A DNA stretch of 64,000 bases, from assembly GCF_016808095.1 (NCBI RefSeq), contig NC_068974.1, positions 36,638,090 to 36,702,089 of the forward strand. Direction: 5' to 3'. The notes under the pieces are model-generated. The model saw only the letters and a program-made list of their open reading frames with translations, was not told the DNA's origin and ran no database searches. The stretch comes from Vigna angularis (Eukaryota > Streptophyta > Magnoliopsida > Fabales > Fabaceae). Shown here piece by piece: positions 34,033 through 47,100 of the stretch (its first letter is position 1; the number at the start of each line of letters is the position of its first letter). Both the position numbers and the translations under genes were made by a program.

Positions 34033-34523
34033 TAAAAAATATTCATGAACACTTAATATGTACTAGAGAAATAGATTTATAGATTATATTACGTGAAAAA
34101 AAAGGAAAAATAAATAATATATATATAAATTATTGCTATTATTTTTACTATGACAGATTGAGATGCAGTCAAATCAATATCAGTGTACTTTGGTTGGAAG
34201 AGTAATTTTAATTATATATGAATTAACTTGTATATAAATTAACTTTAACCTATAAAGAATTAATTTTAATTTTTATATCTTTTTCTGCAATAAAGTGAAT
34301 TTGATCCAAATACAGAATAGCCCAAGGACTTGTAATTGGAATGAACTACAAACAGTTGTTTCCATATATAGCAGAAACCAAAAATTACATTTTAACAGAG
34401 AAACCTACAAGCATAGCAGTAAATTTCCCGATTCAATCTCAAAATATAAATAGAAAAATAGCAGCAATGAATCCTTCAAACCAAAAAAAAAAAATGAAAG
34501 AAATGAGAAGAAAGAAAGGTTTT

Positions 34524-34922
34524 TCAAGCATAGTCTTGCTTACAGAGCACACCAGCTTCTGCAGCTCGTCGAGGCTTACTTTTTCGCCTGCTTCCATTCT
34601 GTCTAAATCCATTACACTTTGTTAAGCCATCCATGTTTGATCCAATTCTAACCCCACTTTTCTCCTCACCAGCTTCTACTTTTTCCTCATAATTTCGTTT
34701 TTTTTTTCTTCCTTGTTTTGTGCTGTTGGGATTCTTCATGCTGTCACCACTGCCATCATCTTCCATTTCCTCAATTTCTTCTTCATCAAACTCATCCTTC
34801 AACACTTTTTGTGGCCTTCCTCTTCTTTTTTGCTTCGGAACCCTCTCTTCCTCCCCACTTATAACACCATCTTCATCATTGCCAACACTTAACTTTTTAC
34901 CCTTTCCTCTGCCTCTCCCCAT
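34524..34922 (-). CDS. Small lysine-rich AT-hook-like protein, 132 aa, function unknown
   Basis: Begins MGRGRGKGKK and is rich in Lys, Arg and Glu. It has an AT-hook-like KRRGRPQK at about residues 32-39, an acidic stretch (DEFDEEEIEEMEDDGSGD) and a second basic patch RRKSKPRRA near the C-terminus. A nuclear chromatin-associated role is inferred from composition only. The ATG at 34922 is preferred over one 11 codons upstream because it starts the conserved-looking GRGRGKGKK; the upstream ATG remains possible. A pyrimidine-rich leader with a possible donor near 35463 suggests a 5'-UTR intron. The gene sits 0.5 kb right of the MULE. Confidence 0.6.
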   Translation of the reverse strand: MGRGRGKGKKLSVGNDEDGVISGEEERVPKQKRRGRPQKVLKDEFDEEEIEEMEDDGSGDSMKNPNSTKQGRKKKRNYEEKVEAGEEKSGVRIGSNMDGLTKCNGFRQNGSRRKSKPRRAAEAGVLCKQDYA

Positions 34923-35641
34923 ATTCTCCAAATCCAACAAAATCACCTCATGCAAACTACTTTCTCTGCCAAAAATTCAAAACAGAGTCAGTTTTTCTTC
35001 TAAATCTTACTCCTCAAAACTCACCAAACACTTCAATTGTCCTTGTTCTCCCAATTTCAGGTTTAGATTTTTTATTTTTCAGTAAAAGACTCTACAATTA
35101 AGATTTCAATTAGGTCAATATTCAAAATTGTAGCAGACAGACTTCGGAGACAGATTTCAGAGGATGAGAATGGATATATCTATCGTTGAAAAAGAAAACC
35201 TAAATCAGGAAACATGAATTAGACTATTCAGCATAGTAAAATCAACCAACAAATTTGAACAAGCCAGGCTTCTTCGAATCCAATCTAAACACAGTTTTGA
35301 AACAAATGCAGAACAAAACACGAAAACAATACTAATGAAGTCATATATGATAGTCACATATGAAATAAACAAAACGAATAGGATATTGTAATGAAAAGCA
35401 AGAAATACTGAGCACAAGAAGAAGGTTTGACACATCCGAAAGGAAGCTGAAGCGATGTGAAACCTGGTAAAGAGAGTTGGTTGAGTTGGATGAACTGCAG
35501 TTGCAGGGAAGTGTAACAGTGCTGCTTCTGACAGTAAGAGGCCAAGGGAAACAGAAACAGAGACAGAGAAAGATACTGTTTCTCTACTCACTAGATCTCT
35601 GTTCTCTCCACTCTCTCAATTCAACCCAACCCTATCGTTTC

Positions 35642-35644
<3 letters not shown>

Positions 35645-35688
<44 letters not shown>
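35645..35688. repeat. (TA)n microsatellite in the promoter of the AT-hook-like gene
   Basis: About 44 bp of TA repeats immediately upstream of the presumed transcription start (minus-strand gene). Confidence 0.9.
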
Positions 35689-35692
<4 letters not shown>

Positions 35693-36405
35693 AAAAATCT
35701 AACTGTTTCATTTATTTTATATCGTTACAGTTTTTTTATTTTTTGTAAAGGTTTATTTTACATTTTAACAATTTCAATCTATTTAATGATAATTATATGC
35801 AAGGGGTATTTAGTATAGGTAAATAATGGAGTTCAGATTATTTTATTTTTTTAGGTGTTGTTATTCTTCTAAAAATGCACGATATTGATATATTAAAAAA
35901 GTTTAAATGTTTATTATTTGTATAAATAGAGAAAAAAGTAAATAAAAAATGAAGAAAGAAAAGCGTGTGTGGGAAGTTTGAAATCCGTGGGCTGAGACAG
36001 GGTGGTTGTGTAAAACATAGTTGTGCTAGGTTGGATTCTGTTAAGCAGCATAAATGTCAAACTCCAAAACGTAGAGTGCATTGCATCTGTCTCCCAATAA
36101 CTAGACCCAAACCTTGACTCTCCAAAATCTAGGCATTCTTTCGTCCACTCACTTTTCACTTCTGTTCTTTCAAAAAAATCTTTCTATGAATTACATTCAT
36201 TTTAAAAAGGTTTAATAGTCAATTTTGTCTCCAGTTTCATTGACAAATCTTAATATAGTCTCTCGTTTTAAAAAATGTTTGAAATGGATCCTCACTTTTA
36301 AAGTTGAGTCAAATTAGTCCATTCCGTTAAATATAATCAAACGGAGTTAATGGGAGTGATGATGTGGTAGTTGTTAGTGATTACGTGTTATATGTGCGTC
36401 CTAAC

Positions 36406-37479
36406 GTGTGAATCTCGATTCAGAGAAGACAATCTCTCTCTCCCTCTTTCCCAAAACCCCAACTTTCCTTTCTTCTCTAAGAAAAACTCTCTTCTCTAAA
36501 TTCATCACCTTCCAGAGACTTCCATCATCATCACCACCGCCACTGCCGCCGCCATCATCATCGTCATCATCGTCCAATTCCCTTCAACCCATCGAAGACC
36601 TTCCTTCGAAGCTCGAAGAAATCGTCCACCTTTTCCAATCCGTTCGCGAACCCAAGGCCAAATACGAACAACTCCTCTTCTATGGCAAAAACCTCAAACC
36701 CCTTGACCCTCACTTCAAAACCAACAACAACAAGGTCCAAGGTTGCGTCTCCCAAGTCTGGGTCCTAGCCTACCTCGACCCCAACCGCGACGTCATCTAC
36801 GAAGCCGACTCTGACTCCGTCCTCACCAAAGGCCTCGCCGCGTTGCTCGTTCAGGGCCTCTCGGGTCGACTCGTTAGTGAAATCATTCGGGTCACGCCGA
36901 ATTCTGTCACGCTGTTGGGGTTGCAGCAGAGCCTGACCCCCTCGAGGAACAAGGAGTTTTTGAACATGCTTAAATTGATGCAGAAAAAGGCTCTGGGTCC
37001 GAGCCTACCTCGACCCCAACCGCGACGTCATCTACGAAGCCGACTCCGACTCCGTCCTCACCAAAGGCCTCGCCGCGTTGCTCGTTCAGGGCCTCTCGGG
37101 TCGACCCGTTAGTGAAATCATTCGGGTCACGCCGAATTCTGTCACGCTGTTGGGGTTACAGCAGAGCCTGACCCCCTCGAGGAACAACGAGTTTTTGAAC
37201 ATGCTTAAATTGATGCAGAAAAAGGCGCTTATGATGTACGTGGAAGCTGAAAGGGGCGGTGAGTTCACTGAATTGAAGTCACCCGAGTCGAATTCTGATA
37301 GCATTGTTGAAAATCCTTCAAAGGGTGGAGAAAGTTCTAAACTTGGTGAGGGTGATGTTGGTTTGGATTCTGTGTTGTCCTTGGTTGAATGGAGGCATTG
37401 GGGCGCTTCTGCGTCGCGGCTTGCGCGAGGTGGTGCTCCTGTGAAGATGCTTCACGGTGGCGGCGGCGAGTTTGGCTAG
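36406..37479 (+). pseudogene. SUFE1: Captured SufE1 (plastid sulfur acceptor) fragment, frameshifted by an internal duplication
   Basis: Encodes a Ser/Pro-rich transit-like region, then the SufE domain: KLEEIVHLFQSV, YEQLLFYGKNLKPL, the catalytic-Cys motif QGCVSQVWV and the helix EFLNMLKLMQKKAL. SufE1 activates the cysteine desulfurase in plastid Fe-S cluster assembly, and the plant form carries a C-terminal BolA domain. Here the BolA part is missing. A 235-bp segment is duplicated in tandem (36757-36991 and 36992-37226), which shifts the frame because 235 is not divisible by three. No in-frame ATG exists at the start, so capture began inside the gene. Non-functional as a SufE. Confidence 0.82.
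36757..37226 (+). repeat. 235-bp tandem duplication inside the SufE fragment
   Basis: Copies begin TCTGGGTCC at 36757 and 36992 and differ at only a handful of bases. The unit runs from the codons after GCVSQVW to the end of the SufE domain. Confidence 0.92.
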
Positions 37480-37574
37480 TGCGAGGATGATTTCGGCATG
37501 TTTTGTTCATTGGATTGAATTGGAATATATACACTATGGATCTCAATTGTTAGAATTTGTGGCATTTTAGTGTA

Positions 37575-37893
37575 TCAATTTTATCAAAATCCCCTTGTTA
37601 CCCTTCCGTCTTCTCTCGAATTCCCACCCCAAAATCCGACAATGACGACAACAAAGACGCTCTTCCAAAAAGCAGTCTGCCAAAAAATCTGAAGCTCTCT
37701 CGCATGAGCAGCTTAAAACATGGTCTCGAGGGCTTCCCGTGGTCTTCGATCGCCTTCCCTACAGCGAAATCGTCGAGCTCAAGAAGGATGGGAAGCTGAA
37801 GCACATCATCAAACTTATTTCTGCGAAATTGAGGCAGGGCAACTAAGCAGTTCGGGTTGTTTTGGATGATTCGAGAGAGTTGAGGACTAATGA
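37575..37893 (+). pseudogene. Captured fragment resembling the N-terminal part of FTSHI1
   Basis: In one frame it reads KKSEALSHEQLKTWSRGLPV, then RLPYSEIVELKKDGKLKHII. After a stop it continues as VRVVLDDSRELRT. This order and wording match, from memory, the N-terminal region of plastid FTSHI1 (inactive FtsH-like protease, HEQLK...GLPVV...KLKHVIK...VLDDSR). It has frameshifts and stops and no start, so it is non-coding. Identity needs a similarity search and is less certain than SufE. Confidence 0.5.
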
Positions 37894-38158
37894 AAAAAAC
37901 CCAAGTTTTTAATAAAACCCTATTTTCTGTATTTAAGGAACACGTCAGAATGCACGTAAGTAAATTATGACACGTAACCACTAACAGCTGCCACATCATC
38001 ACCCCATTAACTCTGTTTAGTTATATTTAACGGAAGGGACTAATTTGACTCAAAATTTTAAAAGTGAGGATCTATTTCAAACACTTTTAAAACGAGAGAC
38101 TATATTTAGATTTATCAACGAAACTGGGGACAAAATTGACTATTAAACCTTTTTAGAA

Positions 38159-40498
38159 GTATTGTACGTTTTAGAGTTTTTGTTTTTATAATTTTATTTT
38201 TAAAAGTAAATAAAATTTTAATTTTTAAATGATATGAAACTATTGTTAGGTCTATCGAGAAAGAGGTTCCATGTGGGTTACACAAACACTAATAACATCT
38301 GAGTCAACTATATAAGGAATCGACACCACTCTTCATTCAAAACCTCAAGCCAATGAGTTAATGGGTCTTTCACTTTTATATATTTATATATTGTTCTACT
38401 CTCTCATTTCTATCCAATGTGTGAATTATTCACACTTGGATTCTCAATAACTATTACATGTAAACATAAATAATTTAATTAGATTATGTCATTTCTAATC
38501 ATTTTTATATTTTTTAATTATGTAATTATTATTTTATTTTCATACTATATAGTTTTGAAATTTTGTAATGTGAGGAAAATCAAACATAAAATAATAGTGA
38601 AGACTGATTTGTGCATGAAAGCTGCTATTGATTCAAGGTTGATTATGACAGTTACTCCGTTACAGCCTGGTAAAGCAAGACACGCTTACACAAAGAACAA
38701 GAGAAAAACGGTGTTTTTCTTTTTCTTTTTGCATCAGATAATATTCTCTCATTTTTCCATCAATTTATCAAAAGATACGTGTTTTTGACTAATTACTAAT
38801 GTAAGTTAACATCACTTTTAAGAAACATTTGAATGTTTAGTCTCCTGTTAAGAAATTGATTCTAACTTTAAAACTTAAGTTTGGGCTAACATAATGTTAT
38901 GTAATTAAGGATGAAAATAACATGTCTTTGGTTATATATTATTAATTGAGCTTGTCTCGATTTTAAACAATTTTTTATTAGTATGAACAATTTTTGACTT
39001 TTTTTTTTAAAGTTGGTAAGAAGATAAAAATGGATATTTAGATACTCCTCTTTATTAAACATTGGTCCTGATATCTTTTTTTCATCTTTATTTTATTAAA
39101 CATGTTTAGTTTATTAAAAATATTTTTAAAGACTTATATATAATTATATTTATCCTTAATTTCCTAGATAAAAAACACATGAATTTTGTTATTTTATTAT
39201 AATTATTTTATATTTATTTAATTGTTATTTAATATTCTTCTTAATATTTATATAATTATATATTTTTTTAATGATTAACTTTAGGAAAGAAAATTTATAT
39301 TCTTTCAATATTAAATATTTTACTAGTTTTAGAAGAAAAATAAAACTGGATAGTCACACTTTTTTGGTGTCCAAAAAGCATAACATACAACATTAGTTAT
39401 ATTAAAACTCGTGCCTAGATTTTGAATCCATCCGACCTCTCCTTTAGGTTATTTTGCATTTACTTTCATAAAAGAAGAGTTAGAGGAGTCCGCCTCACAT
39501 TAAAAATACGAATTAATTTTTCTCTCCAAGTTTAACTATTTGTTTCGTAATTTTTTCTCTAAGTTATAATATGAAAAACATTATGTGCAAAATTTTAATA
39601 AAATTATTTTTATTTAATTAAATTAATAAAAAGAATAAATTATATATATAAATAAATAATATTCATACTTTTATCATTTATAATTTTTAAGTACAAAACA
39701 GTTAAAAATTCGATCTGAGGTACACATAACTAAAATAATAACAAAAACTAAATTTTAAGTAATCAAAATGATCAAATTAAAAACGGAGAAAAGACTCTTT
39801 CAAAAGTAAAGCTAATTAATGATAAATTCACATCATACTTTTCAGTAGACACATCACAAACTAGGAATATATTTTGAGATAAATTCATAAATTATAAGTA
39901 ATTAGGTGGAGTGGTTTGTCCTTTTCATTGTTGATCTAAACGAGCTATGGGTTATGTATAGTAAACCTAAGTGAACAAAAATACTCAATGCATCATATAC
40001 TTCCTTTTTACGATTTTGCAAGTTAACCTACATAACTCATCTCACAATACTACAATTCTCACTTATTATAACAAGTGATAAAATATTAAATATTAATTAT
40101 AATATAAATATCATTATATCATTTTAACCCATGATTATACTATAATTAATGAAATATAATACTATTATTTCTTATTTTTACATTGATATAAAAATTAGGT
40201 GAGCAAATATAGAAGTTACAAGAATGGTAATATTAAGTATTTTAGTAAACATATCGAAGTTAATCTAAATAAAGATTTAAATAAAGAATAGGAAGAATTT
40301 GTGACTTTTCTCTTATTTCATATTCACCTTTTCAAAAAGAACATTTTAAAAAACTACTTAAATTTAATATTCTAATTCAAAGATAATATATTTAATTCCT
40401 AAGTTAGCTTTGTTTTATTTTTAAGTCACAAAAACAACCTTGGTAACATAATTTTGTAGTTGAGTTAACAATTTAATATTTTTAACTTGAATATATAT
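38159..40498. other. AT-rich intergenic DNA, nothing recognised
   Basis: No ORF with conserved features, no TIR or LTR termini and no tandem repeats beyond short A/T runs. Confidence 0.6.
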
Positions 40499-42680
40499 TG
40501 TAACATCCCCATAATTATAGCATCAAACTATAATAGAGTTCTTACATCATTGATACAATAGAACAGTTGATAGAAGGAGGAATAAGAGTTTTCCTCATTA
40601 TTATACAAACCCTCACTGTTAATTCAAACTAATTACACTCCACACCTTAAAACAGAAATAAAAACATAGGTTTCAATATTAAAACTATTCTTCAGTCGAT
40701 CCTCCATCTAAGGCTTGCTCCACCGGCATATCACCGACTTCTGCTCCCATCCACCGGATGATCATCGCCAATCAAAATACATAACACAAAATAACAACCA
40801 AACAACAGACAAAGCAAGGGTGAGCTAATGCAATACAAAAACATCATGGTAAATTAAATTAATAACCAAACTTCCATCTTATAAGTTAAATTACTCAATA
40901 ATATAATAAACATACCATTATCATTCGTAAACTCCATTCATTCGGACAATCGTATGAATATTGAACTCTTAGCTAGTTCTACACTTGCAGTGGTACTTTT
41001 ACTCAACTACATCCTATCCTACTCTGTCCCCAAACTGGATCTTCGGACATGGATGTACTTATTCGCTAGCTCAATTATTCTATCCTACTCTGTCCTCCAA
41101 ACTGGATCTTCGGATATGAATATCACCACTGAAGCTACATCCTTCCTACTCTGTCCACTCACACTGTGGATCTTCGGTAAGGATTTTCCACTCTCCACCA
41201 CATAGCTTTCTCTCTAAGTGAGATCGAGACTATTGAGAGCATAAGAATGAACCCCTAAGTCGGAGTTCCTATATTCATACGTACAGTACTTGACACAAAA
41301 TCAATAAGGAGTTCCTCCTTGGAACTCTATTATACAATTTCCATTCATAAATACACATGTCAACATATTATCATCTTTAATCATATCTCAAGAAAATAAT
41401 TCTCACATACTCAGACATTTCACAACCTCACAGAAACATCACTTATTAACACATAACTCTTTATGGTCAATTAATTTGAACCATTAAGTAGTTCAAACAG
41501 CTTGGATACCCTCACCAATGGCTCTGGAAGGGTCAAAAACCCCCCATATCGACCTAAAGAACGTCTAAAACGGACATCCAAAACTCCCAAAACGTCAAAA
41601 ATATCAAAACACTAAATTTGTTACGCATAACTCGCTTCAGCGAGTTAACTCATTCACTCAAGCGAATTTACTATTCCAAAATTACGAAAATTCACTTCCC
41701 GGACTATAACGACTATTCCTTCCATCATACAGATTTTCTAGACATCCAAAAACTTATCTCCCATCAACAACCCATATTCATCCAAATCTTATAAACATCT
41801 AAACTAAACATATAATTAAAAAGGCAGCGGATAATTAGTACAATCCAAAATTTCCGATCAAGACCTAGTCTCCTTTTAAATCCATAAACAGATTCAAAAT
41901 CTCCGATCTATACGTATACCTAAAAACTTCCACCGATTCAAAATGCTTAATATGAACAAGATCTCTTCAAAACCATCAAAACAGAAACATATCCCAATTC
42001 CAAACCGTACATCAATTCAAAAGATACAACAGAAGCAGAATTTCATTCTAAAATCATAAAGGGAATCAAAATCCTAAACATATACCAAATTTAGATCATA
42101 CAGAAACAAAAAGACTCAAGGTTAGCTCCCCTTACGGTTTTCTCCTAAGCTTGCTTTCAAACGGTTCCCCGACGTTCCTCTGCCTTAGAATTCCTTCTCG
42201 TGGCTCCAAACTTAGCTCTAAAACTTCTCTGGTCCAATGCTTTTAGGTAACAGTTCTCAGATTCAACTTAGGAATTCTCTCAGCCCCAAAACCCTCTTAA
42301 ATAACCAGAAAAACGTGTTTAAATAGTAAAACGCGTTTACTGAGTCAAAACGCGTCCAAAACGCGTCCAAAACGCGTACAGCGAGTGAGTCTGATTTTGA
42401 CAACTTTGTCAGTCCGGTTGAACCCCTTCCCGATGTCGGAATTACGCGTATAAGTACTCGAATCGAAGCTATTCGAGTCTACTTTCTAATGGAAAAAGAA
42501 TCAACTTAATATCTAATTTGTACAATTAATTATAATTAAAATACCAAACCATGTCAAAGTTGACAGCATTGTATTTTGCATATAAACTTTAACTTTTGTT
42601 ACAACTTGATACATGTTTGGTTTCTTACTCTACTAATGACCCGAGATTCACATTTTCCTTTAATTTTTCAGGGTCTTACA
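40499..42680. mobile_element. Solo LTR, ~2.2 kb, TSD TATAT
   Basis: Starts TGTAACATCC and ends GGTCTTACA, with the short terminal inverted repeat TGTAA/TTACA. It is flanked by TATAT at 40494-40498 and 42681-42685. No internal region, primer site or second LTR is present, so this is a solo LTR left by recombination. The length fits a large Ty3/gypsy LTR (chromovirus/Tekay type inferred, not proven). Inside are two or three imperfect copies of a CTATCCTACTCTGTCC...AACTGGATCTTCGGA unit (41005-41180) and a cluster of AACGCGT motifs (42320-42385). The 83-codon frame at 40954 is a by-product of the tandem unit. Confidence 0.85.
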
Positions 42681-42685
42681 TATAT

Positions 42686-44196
42686 AATAATAGTAATAAT
42701 AATTTATTAGATAATCAAATATAACTATATTAAATACTTAAATCTCTTCTTCCTATTATTATTATTACTATTAATGATCGAATCAATATAAATAAAATTT
42801 TAACATAGTATTAATTATTCAAGCTTTTATAACGTTTCCATTTTCAGTAAAGAACATATCTAGTTGGTTTAACTGAATGCCTAAGTGGGTTACAATTAGT
42901 TGAGCGAACTATACTTAATATTTTATTTAAATTATATATCTTATAATAAAATATAATTACAAATAACAATATACATAATTTAAATATATAGTTAGACAAT
43001 ACAAAGAAAACTAGACCAATAGTTAAACAATAACAAGATAAAGAAAATTCCATAAAAAATGTATATATAATATGTGTAGCAATAATATTTTCATTATTTA
43101 TTATATTTTATTCTTTTAACTACATCCATAAATAACTACTTTTTCCTATCATTTCACCTTTCTATTTGTAACTAATTTTCCAATTCTTCACCATTTAACC
43201 TGTATATTTTTATCTTCTTCGATTATTTTAACGATACAAAGAAACATAAAAAGCCTCTTTCAAAAATATTCTACTATATTTTTTTTTCTCATTTTTTATT
43301 TCTACTTCAACTAATTAAAAAAAAATCTAAAAAAACACACTAACAATAACAATAACAAAAAGAAAAAGCAAAAAACAACACAAACCAAACAAGAGGCTCA
43401 CACAAAGACACATGGTGGTGCAGGTACTTAATATTATAATTATAATTACAAAAGATATTTTCTCATAATATAAAATAAAACTTTTTTCTCATAACCAGTA
43501 TACATAGGAAAAATATTAATGCATTTTCAAAATATAAGAAACATATTACCATGTTATAACACATTAACTACTAATTTTAATTTACATCCATATTTTATAT
43601 TAATTTTATTAACCATGTAAATCACATTAATGAGTCGTATTTTATTTATACAACCATTAATTTTTTTAACATTTACAGAATAAAAATTAGGCAAAATATT
43701 TTTGTATTATGTTGGAAACTAAGTGACTTATTTAGCATAATAACCTTATTAACAATTGCATTTAGGTTGGTTAAGCCCTATAATCTACTCTCTCTTTATT
43801 CTGTAGGTGACTTAACTGTCTGCTCAAGCTTCCTTTGGTTTGGATTGTTTTGATAGTTTCCTTCTCTTCTCACTTTCCTATTTTCCATTCTTCCTCTTCT
43901 TTTCCTCTCTCTTCATTATTCTTCCCCTCTTTTTGGGTCCTAATAATTAATTACCCTTCTATATCTCTCCCTCTTCCTAATTTCTATTTTCTCACTATTT
44001 ATAACCATATTTTTTCCTTTCTCCTTTTCTCCCTTTCGCTTCCCCCAAAAAACCAGACAAATATCGAAGCAAGGGGAACAACCGCATTCTTCCCTTTCTT
44101 TCTTCCATCTCCCAATTCTCTTGCCCTAGATTTTTCCCCTTTTCTCTGCACACCGATTATTGCCTTCTTGATTCTTCTTTCCCTTAGGTTTCCTCG
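42686..44196. promoter_or_regulatory. Upstream region and CT-rich 5' leader of the ARIADNE gene
   Basis: AT-rich to about 43800, then a strongly pyrimidine-rich stretch to the ATG at 44197, typical of plant 5' UTRs. The exact start site cannot be read. The 202-codon frame at 43835-44443 comes from the CT bias and is not a gene. Confidence 0.5.
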
Positions 44197-47100
44197 ATGC
44201 AGTCGGAGGATGACATGCACGACGCCAACGACATCGATTCCCTCGACGACGATTTCTACAGCGGCGAAACCGAGGATGCGCCCTTGGACTACTACAGCGA
44301 TTACGACGATGAGGCCGATGATTACTTCGAAGAAGCTGACAGGATTGAGTCTCGTCGTCCTGAGGTCCCTCCCTCCCTCCCTCTCTCTCTCTCTCTTTTC
44401 TTTTCTTTCAATGCGAGAATCTTGTCTATCTGGATCACTTTGATTTTTTGGTTTTTTATATGGTTAACGGACGTAGATAACTTACTAGCCAATCAATATT
44501 GTTTTTGCTACAATAAAATGTCTGAAATTGTGATTTTGGAAATTGAAATGTCGATTTTCACGGCTCTGTATTGTGAGCTGATGTAGTATTTTTGTGATTT
44601 TGGAGAATAAATTGATCGATGTTCTTCCCAGTTTCATGACTATTAGGGAAATTGGGGGTGCAATTTGTAGTTTTTGGACTAGGTCAGTGTATTACTTGTT
44701 CAGTAATGGCGTGACAGAAATGTATGCTCAACTCTGCTTCACTGATTATTTTCTTCTTGTATATTGAGAGAAGAGGAGGTTGGTTTCAATTGGTAGATGA
44801 TTTTCTTATTTCTAAGGTTCTTTTCCGCATATTCATGAAAAAAATGCATTTTTTTCGTTTGTCCTTTCTTGGTTGGCATGGATCGAGGCTGAGTTCTACA
44901 ATCTCCAGTTCAAAAAGCTGTGTTATTACTGGAGGCTCCCCTCTCTTTTTTTTTTTTTCGCAATGATATATCAGTTTCCCACTAATTTTTAGATTTCGGT
45001 TTTCATTTCAGCAAAATTTTACCATTTTGAAGGAATCCGACATCAAACAAAGACAGGAAGAAGATGTCACTAGAGTAGCAACTGTTCTTTCCATATCAAG
45101 AATTTTTGCAAGCATACTACTTCGTTACTACAATTGGTAATTCAGTTTGTGTTAGTCCTCATTGGGGTACCTTTTTTTGTCGCTGTATTAACTGATCATA
45201 CCTTCTTCGATTGTTCCAAACGTTCATTTCTGCACTATGTTTGTATATGTTAGATTTTCACTGCATTGTATATTAATATACTCAAGAGAGGAGTTGGTGT
45301 TGCAGGAGTGTCAGTAGAGTGCATGATGCATGGTTTGCTGATGAAGAACAAGTCAGAAAATCAGTTGGTTTGTTGGAGAAGCCAATTGTCCAGCATGATA
45401 ATAATACTAGAGAGGTGAGATATGGATGCATGAGTTTCAAATAGGTCCTTTTTGAAGTCTCAGTGTTAGACATGTTTGTAACAAATACTGCCCACATGTT
45501 TAAGACACTTTTCATTTGGTGGCCAGTTAGCTTTTGTTTTGGTGATTCAGACACCTTAGCCAACACCTTTCTCACTAATTTCCCTAATAAATTGTTACAT
45601 CTTTTTAACTTTTAGAAAAGTCAGCTTGAGATACAACAGAAAATATTAAAAAATAATGGCTCTAAGTTTTTATCATTGGTTAAGCTCACTATATAAAAAA
45701 GTGTAAAACATAGTAAGTTGTTTGAAAAAGTAAGTTTACCTCTTTTATAAGAGATTTCATATGTTTATGGATTTTTATAAAGAGACCAAGTGCTTACCTT
45801 GTAAAATGATGTCTCATGATATTTTATTTGATGATCGTTATAGGAAAATGGTAATTATACAAGAATTACAGTATTATTTATCAATTTAGATATTTTTTTT
45901 GTTCATCTTGGTTATATTTCATTTCATTTGAGTATTTTTCTGTCTTCTCATGATGTGTGTATGATGCCCTAGTCCTATATTTTGGGAATTTGTTGCATTG
46001 GGTTGGGCAGTCTGTGTTGAGTCAAGTGGCCATGGCAGAGTCTGAGGCTATGAGCCTTATAGGTTTTAGACTTGGTCAATTAGTTGTTGGATTTGATTTC
46101 ATTTTCTCCTTTTTCTTTGGCTCTGTTTGTATTTAACTATTTTTATTTTCATTTTTCTGTGGCCAGCTTACTTGCGGTATCTGTTTTGAAAATTATCCTC
46201 GGGCTAGAATTGAAATGGCTTCCTGTGGTCATCCCTACTGTATCTCATGCTGGGAAGGTGCTTCTTGTGTGATATTACTCTGACCCTTTTGTGATCTCAG
46301 ATATAATGTAGCATCTAGTGATAAAACGCATTTTGGCTTTGGTTACAATTTTCTTTATTTTATTTTTTTAATTGTGTGGATGGGTGTGGGTAGTGGCAGG
46401 CAGCTTAGAAGATTTACTGTATATATTGTTTAATGTCCTTCTGTTACCATTTTTCTTTTTCTATCATATTACGATCTTCTGTGCTTTTTGACATGCTAGG
46501 CTATATCAGCACATCCATTAGTGATGGTCCCGGATGTTTGATGCTGAGATGTCCTGATCCCACTTGTGGTGCTGCTGTCGGTCAAGATATGATTAGTCTT
46601 CTAAAATCTGATGAAGATAAGCAGAAATATGCACGTTATCTTCTTAGGTCATACATTGAAGACAATAAGAAGGTGTGTCCTAGATATGGAATTATGAAGT
46701 GGATAGTGAGTGAAGGGGATATTCACTTTCTTTTGTACCGTCGACTATGTTTTTCTGATTCATTTTCATAACATGTTCACAATTGTGTCCATGTTGAATA
46801 AAGTGTTTTGCGTATTTATGTTACTCTAGCTAAACATGAGAGCCTGATTATCTCAGTATTTTTTTACTTAAAAATCATTTCAGAAGTTTTGGGTTGTTTG
46901 TTTAAATCTTTTTAGAAAAAAAAAATAAAACAGAATTTGAAAAGAAAACTTAAATTTCTGATTATTTTGAGAAGCTGTTTCGAGTTGTAGTTACAAGTTT
47001 ATAATTGCCTGTTCATCAACAGTATGCTTTCTAGTTGTAACGGAATGGAAGAAAACTTCTGTTTTTTGTAAAATCTCTCTTTTATACATTCCTGAAAGAA

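Larger units (their letters stand above)
36209..38149. mobile_element. Pack-MULE with SufE1 and FTSHI1-like gene fragments
   Basis: Inverted repeats of about 200 bp (36209-36405 and 37940-38149) start GGTTTAATAGTCAATTTTGT. The 9-bp flanks TTTTAAAAA (36200-36208) and TTTTTAGAA (38150-38158) match at 7 of 9 positions, a plausible aged TSD. No transposase. The interior is GC-rich coding-like sequence on the plus strand: a SufE fragment with an internal duplication, a low-complexity junction, then a second fragment resembling FTSHI1. TIR divergence is greater than in the MULE at 30195, so this element is older. Confidence 0.85.

Noticed and set aside
35477..35818. 113-codon ORF with a Tyr-Ile repeat
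   Set aside because: Translation of the TA microsatellite and leader sequence.
40954..41205. 83-codon ORF in the solo LTR
   Set aside because: Follows the imperfect tandem unit; no start context or domain.
43835..44443. 202-codon Ser/Phe/Leu-rich ORF
   Set aside because: Runs through the CT-rich 5' leader and out of frame over exon 1 of the ARIADNE gene.
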